The notes under the pieces were generated by a model. It searched no databases. It saw only the letters and a list, made by a program, of their open reading frames with translations, and was not told the DNA's origin. Positions 37,105-46,054 of a stretch of 64,000 bases of DNA are shown here, in pieces (positions within the stretch are counted from its first letter, which is position 1; each line of letters begins with the position of its first letter). The translations under genes were made by a program, and so were the position numbers. This stretch comes from Luteimonas saliphila. Its GTDB lineage: Bacteria; Pseudomonadota; Gammaproteobacteria; Xanthomonadales; Xanthomonadaceae. Where the stretch lies: NCBI RefSeq assembly GCF_016774335.1, contig NZ_JAETWA010000013.1:39777-103776 (forward strand), written 5' to 3'.

Positions 37105-38496
37105 CTACGGCGGCGTCGGCGAGGCCCCTGCCGGTTCGGCCGCGGGGCTGTCCCGACCGGCGTCGGCCGGCCCGTTCGAGGCACCGGGCACGACCCGGTG
37201 CGGGCCATCGATCCGCGACACCCGCCAGACCGTGTTCGACAGGTCGTCGGCCACGATCAGCGCGCCGCGCGGATCCACGGTCACGCCCACCGGACGGCCG
37301 CGGGTGGTGCCGTCGTCGTCGCGGAAGCCGGTGACGAAGTCGACCGGGTCGCCGGCCGGCCGGCCGTTGCGGAACGGCACGAACACCACCTTGTAGCCCA
37401 CCGGGTCGGAACGGTTCCAGCTGCCGTGCATGCCGACGAACGCGCCGTCGGCGAACTCCGGGCCCATGACCGGACTGGAGAAATCGAGCCCGAGCGCCGC
37501 CACGTGCGCGCCGAGGCTGTAGTCCGGCGTGATCGACGCGGCGACCTTGTCCGGATTCCGCGGCCGCACGCGGTCGTCCACGTGCTGGCCCCAGTAGGCC
37601 CAGGGCCAGCCGTAGAAGCCGCCTTCGCGCACCGAGGTGAGGTAGTCGGGCACCAGGTCCGGACCGAGTTCGTCGCGCTCGTTCACCACCGCCCACAGCT
37701 GGCCGCTGCCGGGCTGGATCGCGAGCGCCGTCGGATTGCGCAGGCCGGTCGCGTAGGGCCGATGCATGCCGGTGGCGGCATCGATTTCCCAGATCATGGC
37801 GCGGTCGGCCTCGGCGACCATGCCACGCTCGGTGATGTTGCTGTTGGAGCCGATGCCGACGTACAGCAGGCGACCGTCGGCGCTGGCGGTCATCGCCTTG
37901 GTCCAGTGGTGGTTGATCTCCGAGGGCAGCTGCGTGAGCGTCTCGGGCGTGCCGGCGCTGGCCTGGGTCTGGCCGGGCCGGTAGTCGAAGCGCACCACCG
38001 CGTCCTGGTTGGCGACGTAGAGATCGTTGCCGACCAGGGCGAGACCGTAGGGCGCGTCGAGATTGTCGGCGAATACCGTCTGCACTTCGTAGGCGCCATC
38101 GCCGTCGGCGTCGCGCAGCAGGGTCAGGCGGTCGCCGCTTTCCACCTGCGTGGTCCCGGCCGCCTTGATCGGCCCGGCGATCACGTCCTTGGGCTTCAGG
38201 CTCGGCGCATTGCCGCCGCGTCCCTCGGCCACGAGGATGTCGCCGTTGGGCAATACCAGAGTCTGGCGCGGGATCAGCAGGTCGGTGGCGATGGCGCGGA
38301 TCTCGAAACCTTCCGGCACCGTCGGCAGGCGGTCGCCCCACCCGGCCGGCTCGGCGATGACCATGTCCGGCAGCAGGCCGCGCCGGGGCTCCGGCAGTTC
38401 CGGGTTGGGTCCGTACTGCAACGGTGCGGGCTCACGGCCGCAGCCACCCAGCGCGGTCGCCAGCGCAAGCGCAGCGGGCAAGGCCAGGCGGTTCAT
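37105..38496 (-). CDS. PQQ-type sugar dehydrogenase-like lipoprotein
   Basis: Lipoprotein of 463 residues (lipobox ATALGGC, Cys19) in the glucose/sorbosone dehydrogenase family. Six-bladed propeller pieces are visible: PEGFEIRAIATDL, GDILVAEGRGGN, YGLALVGNDLYVANQDAVVRF, the substrate-side INHHWTKAMTAS, and GWPWAYWGQHVDDR. Related enzymes oxidise sugars with PQQ and pass electrons to quinone or cytochrome; PQQ dependence here is family-based. Its ATG overlaps the DUF2231 stop as ATGA, so translation is coupled to that membrane protein. No PQQ synthesis genes are in the window. Confidence 0.85.
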   Translation of the reverse strand: MNRLALPAALALATALGGCGREPAPLQYGPNPELPEPRRGLLPDMVIAEPAGWGDRLPTVPEGFEIRAIATDLLIPRQTLVLPNGDILVAEGRGGNAPSLKPKDVIAGPIKAAGTTQVESGDRLTLLRDADGDGAYEVQTVFADNLDAPYGLALVGNDLYVANQDAVVRFDYRPGQTQASAGTPETLTQLPSEINHHWTKAMTASADGRLLYVGIGSNSNITERGMVAEADRAMIWEIDAATGMHRPYATGLRNPTALAIQPGSGQLWAVVNERDELGPDLVPDYLTSVREGGFYGWPWAYWGQHVDDRVRPRNPDKVAASITPDYSLGAHVAALGLDFSSPVMGPEFADGAFVGMHGSWNRSDPVGYKVVFVPFRNGRPAGDPVDFVTGFRDDDGTTRGRPVGVTVDPRGALIVADDLSNTVWRVSRIDGPHRVVPGASNGPADAGRDSPAAEPAGASPTPP

Positions 38497-38927
38497 GGCG
38501 TTGCTCCGATGCGTGTGGCCCAGCATCCCAGCCAGGTCGCGAGGCAGGCCAGCACCACGACGATCACCGAAAGCACGAGCCCGCCGGGCATGCTGGCCCA
38601 GGCGTCCCGGGCATGCATCAGGGCGTTGAGCAGGCCCGCGAGCCATGTCGCCAGCAGCAGTCCCGCGTGCAGGACCGACTGGCGCGTGCGGCGGGAAGGC
38701 AGGAGACCGAAGATCGAACAGGCCAGCGCGACCGCGGACACCACCAGGCCGCCGACGATCAGCCACGACGCGAAATTGTTCCACTGTATTTCGTAGGTCC
38801 GCGCATAGGCGACGTCACCCAGCAAAGCGCCGAGGAACAGCGTCACCGCACCGCCGAGCAGCAGGGCGTGGAACGGATGGAACGGATGGAATGCAGGAAC
38901 ATGGGGACGGGCGACGTTCGAGGACAT
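38493..38927 (-). CDS. DUF2231 integral membrane protein
   Basis: Protein of 144 residues with four hydrophobic segments and an HPFHPFHALLLGG motif at the start of the first, typical of DUF2231. The N-terminal HPFHPFH is encoded by a tandem GGAACGGAT repeat on the plus strand (38870-38893). GGAG lies before the ATG. It is the first gene of a pair with the sugar dehydrogenase. A heme or quinone-linked electron transfer role is possible but unproven. Confidence 0.82.
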   Translation of the reverse strand: MSSNVARPHVPAFHPFHPFHALLLGGAVTLFLGALLGDVAYARTYEIQWNNFASWLIVGGLVVSAVALACSIFGLLPSRRTRQSVLHAGLLLATWLAGLLNALMHARDAWASMPGGLVLSVIVVVLACLATWLGCWATRIGATP

Positions 38928-39460
38928 TGCGCGGTTCTCCAGGGCGGGCCACTCGCTGCCGGAGTGCGGGATCGGCCTCGAGACTAGACGAAACCACTTG
39001 ACGGGGATGTGCACGGCGGCGGATGCGGCGCCACAAGGATGCCGGCGCTCGCCTTCCGCAGACGGAACGCGTCGGCCGGGCCCGTGCGCAGGTGAGCCCG
39101 ATGCCCGTCCGCTCCCGCCGCGATCGCGCACCTCCAGGCGCGCCGATGCGGCGCGAGACCATGGCCGGGCCGCGACGACCTGGCGGGCGGAAGCGGAAAT
39201 GCGCGCGTGCGCCCGGCATGCCGCAGGCGGAAGACGCGGCGGCCCGGACGCGGACCCGGGCGTGGCCCGGTCAGGTCGCCCGCGACCGTCGGGACCGGCC
39301 AGCACGTCCAACAGTGACGCGTCACCCCGCGGGAAACTGCCGGGTTCGGTCACTTTCCGGCAACGGATTCGCGCACTGCGTTCCGCTTTGGGCGGGCACG
39401 GTTCCTGCTATCTATCTGCTGCGACCCGCGGGGAAGGCGGGACGGACACGGCGACAGACG
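38928..39460. other. 533-bp spacer without a supported gene
   Basis: Open frames cross this GC-rich stretch on both strands, but none has a recognisable family or good start. It contains the DUF2231 promoter region (minus) and, at its right end, a sigma-54-like promoter (plus). I see no repeats or RNA gene. Confidence 0.6.
39394..39409 (+). promoter_or_regulatory. Sigma-54-like -24/-12 promoter
   Basis: GGGCACGGTTCCTGCT agrees with the TGGCACG-N4-TTGCT consensus at all but two positions, with the essential GG and GC spaced by ten bases. It faces the 39-codon ORF whose ATG is 51 bases downstream. No enhancer-binding regulator is adjacent; function is inferred from the motif alone. Confidence 0.5.
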
Positions 39461-39580
39461 ATGATGCGCGTACCCGATTTGCGATTCCGAAAGCTCGGCG
39501 AGCAGGCCGGCATCGTGCTGCTGCGGGCGGCGCTGGTGCTGGCGGTGGTCTTCGCGCTGGCGAACTCCTTTCCGGGTTGA
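39461..39580 (+). CDS. Candidate 39-residue single-pass membrane peptide
   Basis: Short ORF from ATG 39461 (or 39464) to TGA at 39578-39580. The first 17 residues are basic (MRVPDLRFRKLGEQAG), followed by one strongly hydrophobic helix (IVLLRAALVLAVVFALANSF). The arrangement is that of a small inner-membrane protein. The frame is open upstream to 39023 but the upstream part has no such character. It is preceded by the sigma-54-like site. No family is recognised and coding is not certain. Confidence 0.4.
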   Translation: MMRVPDLRFRKLGEQAGIVLLRAALVLAVVFALANSFPG

Positions 39581-39884
39581 GGCCCGGCCCCCACGCGCTC
39601 GCTGGCCTGGCGTTGCGGGGCGCACCAGGATCCGGGCGGTCGAAAGATCCCTCGCTGCGCTCGGGATGACAGGTGTCTGATGAGGCGGTCGGGAGGACAT
39701 CCGGGCCGACCACCCGCAGCCCCGCCCCGGACGGGCACGGGAGATCAATCCCGCAGGGCACGCAGGCCGAAGGGGCCCTGCCATGCCCGGAGTTTCCTCG
39801 CAGACGATCGACCCGATGGGTCAGCGTTCGCGGCGATGACAGCGCGCGGGGGCGCTTGGTCGACCGGGCCTTGCGCGAGACCGC
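39581..39884. other. 304-bp spacer before the GH9 gene end
   Basis: No supported gene. Around 39648-39672 is half of a GATCCCTCGCTGCGCTCGGGATGACA repeat, the same type of end as in the 54604-54694 element. The remainder is GC-rich sequence with no feature I can name. Confidence 0.55.
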
Positions 39885-42368
39885 CTACTGCGTGGACAGC
39901 AGGTCCTGCGCCGCATGCACCAGGTAGATGTAGCTGGCGCCCATGTTGATGACGTACTCGTTCTGTCCCCACAGGAACGGCCAGTCTTCCTTGTTCTCGG
40001 GGAAGTCGGGCTTGAGCACCAGCACGCCGGGCACGATGCCGCCGGCGATGAAGCTGAAGTCCGCGCGGTTCATGCCGTAGGCCACCTGCTTGGATTTCGC
40101 GCCGACCGCGGAGACGAACGAGATGTTCGAATCCGGATGGGTGCCGTAGAGGTAGTTCAGGCCCTGCAGGGTCGGCTCGATGTCGAACAGGTCCGGGAAC
40201 GCCTTGTGCAGCCGGTAGTTGGTGGTGGCCATGCCCATCACCGCGCCATTGCCGGCCCAGCCGCCGCGGGTGATCAGCACGCCATAGGGGTTCTCCGCCA
40301 CCATCTGCGCGCGCTCGGCCTTGAATGCCTCGGCGCGTGCGCGCAGCTTCGCCCGGAAGGCCTCGCCCATGTTCGGCAGCGCCGCGACCGCATACGCGGC
40401 GTTGAAGCCGAAGCGCGCGTCGATCGCCGGCCACAGCGCCTCGATGCGTTCGGCGTACTTCGCCTCCCCCGTGCTGAGCAGCAGTTGCACCGCGGCGCGC
40501 AGTTCCTCGTCCTCGGGGTCGCCACCGGTGGTGTTGCCGACCCGGAACAGGTTCGGCTCGCGCGAACGCTCGAACTCCCACACCTTCTTCGCCGTGGCCA
40601 GGCATTCCTCGGCCAGCGCGTCGTCGTAGCCGCGCAGCGCGCGCCCGGCGGCCGCCAGTGCGGCGGCGGATCCGAAGTTGAGCGCGGTGGTGTTGGTGGT
40701 GAACGCGAGCCGGTCGTCGTTCGGCGAATCCGGATCATTCGGATCGTCGACCTTGCCGTCGGTCTTGGTCACCGCGTCGCCGAGATGGGTGTACTGGCCC
40801 AGGTCGGGCTCGACGATGCCCGGGATCGCGTGGCCGAACACCCGGTGCTGCGCGATCAGCGCCAGGGTGCCGTGTTCGATCTGCTGCAGCAGGTCCGGCA
40901 CGCCGTCGGGGCGGTGGATCTCGGCGTGCTGCCTGTCCTGGTCGATGGTGGTCTCGTCGCGCTCCGGGCGGAACTGCTCCCAGGTATCGACCAGCGACAT
41001 CACGGTGGCGTAGTGGGTCTGGGTGCGGATGTCGTAGTCGCCAGCGTCGTACCAGCCGCCGTAGTTGAGCCCCGGGATGTGCTCGCCTGGCTGGAACGGC
41101 GAATCGAGGTCGGGTCCCTGCCCGAACAGGTCGAAGTGTTCCTTGTTCGGCTCCACCTGCCGCGCATCGTCCATGTGCGAGCGGCCATGCCACACCCGGT
41201 AGGCCTCGTTGACGAACATGTGGTCCATCTGCACCGGGAAGAACACGTCCAGGGTGGGGTGCCACGCGGTGGCGTAGGCGTCGGCGGCGATCCGGAACGC
41301 GTTGCTGCGCTGGCCCGCGGCCTCGATCACGTAGACACCGGGCTCGCGCACGTCGGAGAAGTCGAAGGTGTAGTACTCGTAACGCAGGTACGGGCCCCAG
41401 TGCTTCGCCTCCGCGGCATGGGCCTGGTGCTCGCGGCCGTCGGCGTCGATGCGCAGCAGGCGCGCGCGGCCGGGGGCGGCGCCGTTGCGGTCGTTCTCCA
41501 GGACCGCGACCTTGCGCTGCGCGGGGTGGTAGCCCACCTGCGAGTGGCCGATCACGGTCTCGCGCGTCCAGCCGGGGACGGTGTTGCCTTCGAGGGTCCA
41601 TTCGAGCACCACGCCGGTCCTGCCGGCCGGCAGCTCGCCGCGCACCACGTACCAGCCGTTCTGCGCCTGGTTGCGGCCATCGTAGATGCCGAGTTCGCCA
41701 TCGCGGGAGCGGATGGTGACGCGCCGCTGCGGATCTTCCGGTGCCAGCGTCAGCGTGCGGCCGCTCGCCATCGGCAGGCGCCGCGGCTCGCCTTCGGCAT
41801 CGCGGCCGGTCGGGCCGGACGGGTACAGCGGCAGTTGCCCGCTGCCGCGGTCGCTCAGCCAGCTCTTGCCCCAGTAGGCCGAGGGCAGGAACTCGAGGTT
41901 GAAGCCGGCGCGGCCTTCGAGCGCTGCCGGCAGCGGCTGGTCGAACACCACCTGCAGCCGGACGCCCTCGCCCGCCGGCGCCACGCGGATGCTGTACTCG
42001 AACGACTCGGCCGCATAGCCCAGCCGGGTGGTGACCGTGCCGCTGGCGCGGTCGACCTGGCGGTCGACCATCAACGCCACCGGGTCCCACTGCTCGGGGG
42101 TCGGGCTCAGGCGCACGTCGCCGTTGGTCGCGGTGCGCACGCCGTGGTGCACCAGCTCCACGCCCGCATGCTTGGAATCGCTGAACAGCCCGTCGTAGTA
42201 GTTGTTGAACACCAGCACGTCGAGACCGCGCTTGTGGAAGTACTCGAGTTCGTTGAGCACCGGCGCCTCGGCCGAGGCGGTCACGGGCCAGGCGAGCGCG
42301 AGGGCCAGGACGGAGGCGAGCGCGCGGCGTGGGCCGGGCTGCGGACGACGGCTGTACGAACGGATCAT
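39885..42368 (-). CDS. Secreted glycoside hydrolase family 9 enzyme
   Basis: Protein of 827 residues with a signal peptide (about 33 residues). Residues about 40-270 form an extra N-terminal beta-rich domain, then an Ig-like CelD-type domain (IGHSQVGYHPAQRKVAVLENDRNG, YTFDFSDVREPGVYVIEA), then the GH9 barrel. GGWYDAGDYD supplies the nucleophile/base pair Asp441 and Asp444; Glu804 in WGQNEYVINMG is the acid. GH9 enzymes cleave beta-1,4-glucan or glucosamine chains; the substrate here is not fixed by the motifs. The start has GGGGA ten bases upstream, and a LacI-type operator lies just before it, which argues for sugar induction. Confidence 0.88.
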   Translation of the reverse strand: MIRSYSRRPQPGPRRALASVLALALAWPVTASAEAPVLNELEYFHKRGLDVLVFNNYYDGLFSDSKHAGVELVHHGVRTATNGDVRLSPTPEQWDPVALMVDRQVDRASGTVTTRLGYAAESFEYSIRVAPAGEGVRLQVVFDQPLPAALEGRAGFNLEFLPSAYWGKSWLSDRGSGQLPLYPSGPTGRDAEGEPRRLPMASGRTLTLAPEDPQRRVTIRSRDGELGIYDGRNQAQNGWYVVRGELPAGRTGVVLEWTLEGNTVPGWTRETVIGHSQVGYHPAQRKVAVLENDRNGAAPGRARLLRIDADGREHQAHAAEAKHWGPYLRYEYYTFDFSDVREPGVYVIEAAGQRSNAFRIAADAYATAWHPTLDVFFPVQMDHMFVNEAYRVWHGRSHMDDARQVEPNKEHFDLFGQGPDLDSPFQPGEHIPGLNYGGWYDAGDYDIRTQTHYATVMSLVDTWEQFRPERDETTIDQDRQHAEIHRPDGVPDLLQQIEHGTLALIAQHRVFGHAIPGIVEPDLGQYTHLGDAVTKTDGKVDDPNDPDSPNDDRLAFTTNTTALNFGSAAALAAAGRALRGYDDALAEECLATAKKVWEFERSREPNLFRVGNTTGGDPEDEELRAAVQLLLSTGEAKYAERIEALWPAIDARFGFNAAYAVAALPNMGEAFRAKLRARAEAFKAERAQMVAENPYGVLITRGGWAGNGAVMGMATTNYRLHKAFPDLFDIEPTLQGLNYLYGTHPDSNISFVSAVGAKSKQVAYGMNRADFSFIAGGIVPGVLVLKPDFPENKEDWPFLWGQNEYVINMGASYIYLVHAAQDLLSTQ

Positions 42369-42388
42369 GGCATTTCCCCGGGACGGAA

Positions 42389-42402
42389 TGTTAACGCTAA
42401 CA
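42389..42402. promoter_or_regulatory. LacI-family operator upstream of the GH9 gene
   Basis: TGTTAACGCTAACA, an almost perfect palindrome, lies 21-34 bases upstream of the GH9 start codon. It closely resembles LacI-family operators that control sugar-uptake regulons in xanthomonads (TGxTAxCGCTAxCA pattern). The site overlaps the likely transcription start, so binding would repress. No LacI regulator gene is in the window. Confidence 0.75.
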
Positions 42403-42575
42403 TCGCGCCTCCCGGGCGACTTGACGCAGCGCAGCAACCAACCGCCGCGCGGCCCGGGACGACCGGTGTACGCCGTGTTTCGAAGCGTGCGACCGGCCGC
42501 GATCCGCCAGAGCCGGCGTCATCCTGCGCGCGGTGGCGAAGCGGCATCCCCTGGGCTCGCTCCGCGCGGCCGTCC

Positions 42576-43535
42576 TCAACCGCGCGGGTGATGCGTGGCG
42601 TGCAACTGCCGCAGCTTCTCGCGAGCCACCAGCGTGTAGATCTGCGTGGTCGATAGCGAACTGTGGCCCAGCAGCATCTGCAACGCGCGCAGGTCGGCAC
42701 CATGGTTGAGCAGGTGGGTGGCGAAGCTGTGGCGCAGCCCGTGCGGGCTGACCTCGGCCGGATCGACGCCCGCGACGGCGGCCGACTTCTTCACCATCGT
42801 CCAGAACTGCTGTCGGCTCGGCGGCTCCCCGGATGTGGTCAGGAACAACGTCGGCAGCGCGCGCTTGCCGGCGAACCGCGGCCGCGCCTGCGCGAGGTAG
42901 CGCTCGAGCCAGTGCTGCGCCTCCTCGCCCAACGGCACCAGCCGTTCGCGGCCGCCTTTGCCGGTCACCCGCAGCACGCCCTGGCGCAGGTTGACCGCGG
43001 TGGCCGGCAGGTTGACCAGCTCGCTCACGCGCAACCCGCAGGCGTACATCAGTTCCAGCATCGCCCGGTCGCGCAGCCCTTCCGGGTTGTCGATATCGGG
43101 CGCGGCCAGCAGCGCCTCGACCTGCGCCTCGCCCAGCGCCTTGGGCAACGAACGCGGCAGCCGCGGCGGATCGATCAGCGCGACCGGATCGTCGTCGCGC
43201 ACGCCGCGGCGACGCAGGTGGGCGAAGAACGCGCGCAGCGCGGTCAGCAGCCTGGCGTTGCTGCGTGCCGAATAGCCATCGCGGGTTCGGTCGGCGAGAT
43301 ACTCGAACAGGCCCGCGCGGTCGAGCGCGGACAGCCCGCCGGCGCGCCCGTCGCGCCAGCGCGCGAGGCCCTCGAGGTCGCGGCGATAGCCGTCCAGCGT
43401 CTGCCGCGCCGCGCCGCTTTCGGCCCACAGCGCATCGAGGAAGGCGGCGATCGCGTCGTCATCCGCCTCGCGCAACGGCGGCAGGCGCTGCGCACGCTGG
43501 CGTCGTTCGGCGGGCGTGGTACTGGGCATCGGCAC
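42576..43535 (-). CDS. xerD: Tyrosine recombinase XerD
   Basis: Site-specific recombinase that resolves chromosome dimers at dif with XerC; 319 residues. The catalytic residues are all present: Arg169 (ACGLRVSEL), Lys193 ([10 protein letters not shown]), His265 and Arg268 ([12 protein letters not shown]), His291 and Tyr300 ([14 protein letters not shown]). The N-terminal SAM-like domain covers about residues 25-110. Length and motifs fit XerD better than phage integrases. It is divergent from the RDD gene by 36 bp. Confidence 0.94.
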   Translation of the reverse strand: MPMPSTTPAERRQRAQRLPPLREADDDAIAAFLDALWAESGAARQTLDGYRRDLEGLARWRDGRAGGLSALDRAGLFEYLADRTRDGYSARSNARLLTALRAFFAHLRRRGVRDDDPVALIDPPRLPRSLPKALGEAQVEALLAAPDIDNPEGLRDRAMLELMYACGLRVSELVNLPATAVNLRQGVLRVTGKGGRERLVPLGEEAQHWLERYLAQARPRFAGKRALPTLFLTTSGEPPSRQQFWTMVKKSAAVAGVDPAEVSPHGLRHSFATHLLNHGADLRALQMLLGHSSLSTTQIYTLVAREKLRQLHATHHPRG

Positions 43536-43571
43536 AGCTTAGCCGACACGTCGAACCGCTATCCTGTGCGG

Positions 43572-44054
43572 ATGCAGCCAGGCACCGCCGCCGACATCCG
43601 AACGCGCCCTCCCGCCGCCCTCGTCGGTCGCCGTCTGCTGGCGCTGCTCTACGACCTGCTGCCCGCCATGGCGCTGTGGTTCCTGTTGTCGGCGCTGTTC
43701 ACCGTCAGCCACACGTACCTCGGCCACCACGACCCGCAGGAGAACATCGCGCCCTTCAGCGCGCTGCAGTGGCTGCTGTGGGTGGCGTGCTGGTTCGTCA
43801 CCGGCCTGTACGCCACCGCGAGCTGGCGCCGCGGCGGACAGACCCTCGGCATGCGGCCCTGGCGGATCCGGGTCGAGGGGATCGACGGCAGCCTCCCCAC
43901 GCGCGCTGCCCTGTGGCGTCGCTATGCGATCGCGACGCTCTCGCTGCTGGCAGCCGGCCTGGGATTCTGGTGGGCGTGGATCGATCGCGACCGGCTGACG
44001 TGGCACGACCGCGCCAGCCGGACGCGGGTCGTGCGGACGGCACCGCAACGTTGA
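43572..44054 (+). CDS. RDD family membrane protein
   Basis: Protein of 160 residues with three hydrophobic segments and the RDD pattern (VGRRLLALLYDLLPAMALW, later GQTLGMRPWRIRV and LTWHDRASRTRVV). The RDD domain is usually a membrane protein of unclear activity, sometimes linked to ion exchange. ATG 43572 is 36 bp from the divergent xerD start, so the promoters overlap. The 241-bp gap to the next gene (44055-44295) shows nothing recognisable. Confidence 0.87.
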   Translation: MQPGTAADIRTRPPAALVGRRLLALLYDLLPAMALWFLLSALFTVSHTYLGHHDPQENIAPFSALQWLLWVACWFVTGLYATASWRRGGQTLGMRPWRIRVEGIDGSLPTRAALWRRYAIATLSLLAAGLGFWWAWIDRDRLTWHDRASRTRVVRTAPQR

Positions 44055-44295
44055 CGCTGCACGCGGGCGCCGGCGGCCCGCACACCGTGTCGACGCCGCG
44101 ATCGGCAATGCAAACGCCGAGGCGAAGAAGCATCGCCCGTCCGGCGCCGTCACCACCTGCAGACGGCGCCTTCGACGCGCGCCCCAGTGCGCGGGACTGC
44201 ACCGCGGCCGCACAGCGCGACCGCCTGCGGGAATTGCCCGTCGTCCACGCATCCGCCACACTGGATTCCCATCGCGTACCCCCGCCGCGGCCTCG

Positions 44296-46038
44296 ATGCA
44301 CCATGACACCGACCTGATCAACATCGTCGCAGTCGGCCTCGTCGTCGCCTTCGTGCTCGGCGCGCTGGCCAACCGGCTGCGCATGTCCCCGCTGGTCGGT
44401 TACCTCGTCGCCGGCATCATCGTCGGTCCGTTCACGCCCGGCTTCGTCGCCGACCAGGACCTGGCCAACCAGCTCGCCGAGCTCGGGGTGATGCTGCTGA
44501 TGTTCGGCGTCGGCCTGCACTTCTCGCTCAAGGACCTGCTCGAGGTCAAGGCGATCGCGATCCCCGGCGCGATCGTGCAGATCGCCGTGGCTACCCTGCT
44601 CGGCTGGTTGCTGGCCTGGGGCATGGGCTGGTCCCCGATCAACGGCTTCGTGTTCGGCCTGGCGCTGTCGGTGGCGAGCACGGTGGTGTTGCTGCGGGCA
44701 ATGGAGGAGCGCCGCCTGCTCGACACCCGCCGCGGCCGCATCGCGGTGGGCTGGCTGATCGTCGAGGACCTGGCGATGGTGCTGGCGCTGGTGCTGCTGC
44801 CGGCGCTGGCCGGGGTGATCGCCGACAGCGAGGCGCTTGCCGAAGGCGCCAGCCTGCGCAGCATGGCCGGCACGATCGCGGTGGCGCTGTTCAAGACGCT
44901 GGTCCAGGTCTCGTTGTTCGTCGCGGTGATGCTGGTGGTCGGCCGCCGCGTGATCCCCTGGACGCTGGAGAAGATCGCCGGCACCGGGTCGCGCGAGCTG
45001 TTCACCCTCGCGGTGCTGGCGATCGCGCTGGGCGTCGCCTTCGGCTCGGCGATGCTGTTCGGCGTGTCGTTCGCGCTGGGGGCGTTCTTCGCCGGGATGC
45101 TGCTCAACGAGTCGGAGCTCAGCCACAAGGCGGCCAACGATTCGCTGCCGCTGCGCGATGCGTTCGCGGTGCTGTTCTTCGTCTCGGTGGGCATGCTGTT
45201 CGATCCGATGATCCTGATCGAGCATCCCTGGCAGGTGCTGGCGACGTTCCTGATCATCGTGGTCGGCAAGTCGCTCGCGGCCTACGGCATCGTGCGCCTG
45301 TTCCGCCATCCCAAGGGCACCGCGCTGACGATCTCGGTGAGCCTGGCGCAGATCGGCGAGTTCTCCTTCATCCTGGCCAGCCTCGGCGTCGCCCTCGACC
45401 TGTTGCCGTCGACCGGACGCGACCTGATCCTCGCCGGCGCGCTGCTGTCGATCGTGGTCAACCCGCTGCTGTTCGCCTGGCTATCGGGCCGTGAAGCGCG
45501 GCTGGCCGCGGATGCCGCGGCCCTGGAAGCCGCCGAGGTCCACGAACCGGACGCGCCGGCGGTGCCCGACCATGTCTCCGGACACGCGATCCTCGTCGGC
45601 TACGGACGCGTCGGCAGCCAGCTTGCCGAGCTGCTGCACCAGCGCGGCGTGCCGCTGGTGGTGATCGAGGACGATGCCGACCTGGTCGCGCGCGCGCGCG
45701 CCGCCGGCCTGTACGCGGTCCGCGGCAACGCCGCTTCCGAAGCGGTGATGCTGGAGGCCGCGCCGGGCCGCGCCGGGATGGCGATCTTCGCCATTCCCCA
45801 GGCGCTGGAGGCGGGCGAGACGATCGAACGCATGAAGACGCTCAATCCGTCGATCACCGTGCTCGCCCGCGCGCACAGCGACGCCGAGGTGCGCCACCTG
45901 CTCGAACACGGCGCGGACGGCGCAGTCCTGGCCGAGCGCGAACTCGCGTTCTCGCTCGCCGAGATGGTGATGTCCACGCCGCCGTACAGGCCGGCGCGCC
46001 AACCCGGCGGCGAAGGTTCCACGCCCGCCGCGGCGTGA
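44296..46038 (+). CDS. ybaL: Kef-type K+/H+ antiporter (YbaL-like)
   Basis: Membrane transporter of 580 residues. Residues 1-390 hold about twelve hydrophobic segments of the CPA2 family (SPLVGYLVAGIIVGPFTPGF, LGVMLLMFGVGLHFSLKDL, STVVLLRAMEERRLLDTRRG), then a TrkA-N/RCK domain starting at GHAILVGYGRVGSQLAELL. Length and motifs are closer to YbaL than to KefC, and no KefF/KefG ancillary protein is present. The stop is 16 bp before the sirtuin gene. Confidence 0.92.
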   Translation: MHHDTDLINIVAVGLVVAFVLGALANRLRMSPLVGYLVAGIIVGPFTPGFVADQDLANQLAELGVMLLMFGVGLHFSLKDLLEVKAIAIPGAIVQIAVATLLGWLLAWGMGWSPINGFVFGLALSVASTVVLLRAMEERRLLDTRRGRIAVGWLIVEDLAMVLALVLLPALAGVIADSEALAEGASLRSMAGTIAVALFKTLVQVSLFVAVMLVVGRRVIPWTLEKIAGTGSRELFTLAVLAIALGVAFGSAMLFGVSFALGAFFAGMLLNESELSHKAANDSLPLRDAFAVLFFVSVGMLFDPMILIEHPWQVLATFLIIVVGKSLAAYGIVRLFRHPKGTALTISVSLAQIGEFSFILASLGVALDLLPSTGRDLILAGALLSIVVNPLLFAWLSGREARLAADAAALEAAEVHEPDAPAVPDHVSGHAILVGYGRVGSQLAELLHQRGVPLVVIEDDADLVARARAAGLYAVRGNAASEAVMLEAAPGRAGMAIFAIPQALEAGETIERMKTLNPSITVLARAHSDAEVRHLLEHGADGAVLAERELAFSLAEMVMSTPPYRPARQPGGEGSTPAAA

Positions 46039-46054
46039 CGTCGGCACCGGCGCC

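Noticed and set aside
39915..42656. A 913-codon plus-strand frame opposite the GH9 gene
   Set aside because: Antisense shadow; no domains, and the GH9 enzyme on the other strand has complete catalytic motifs.
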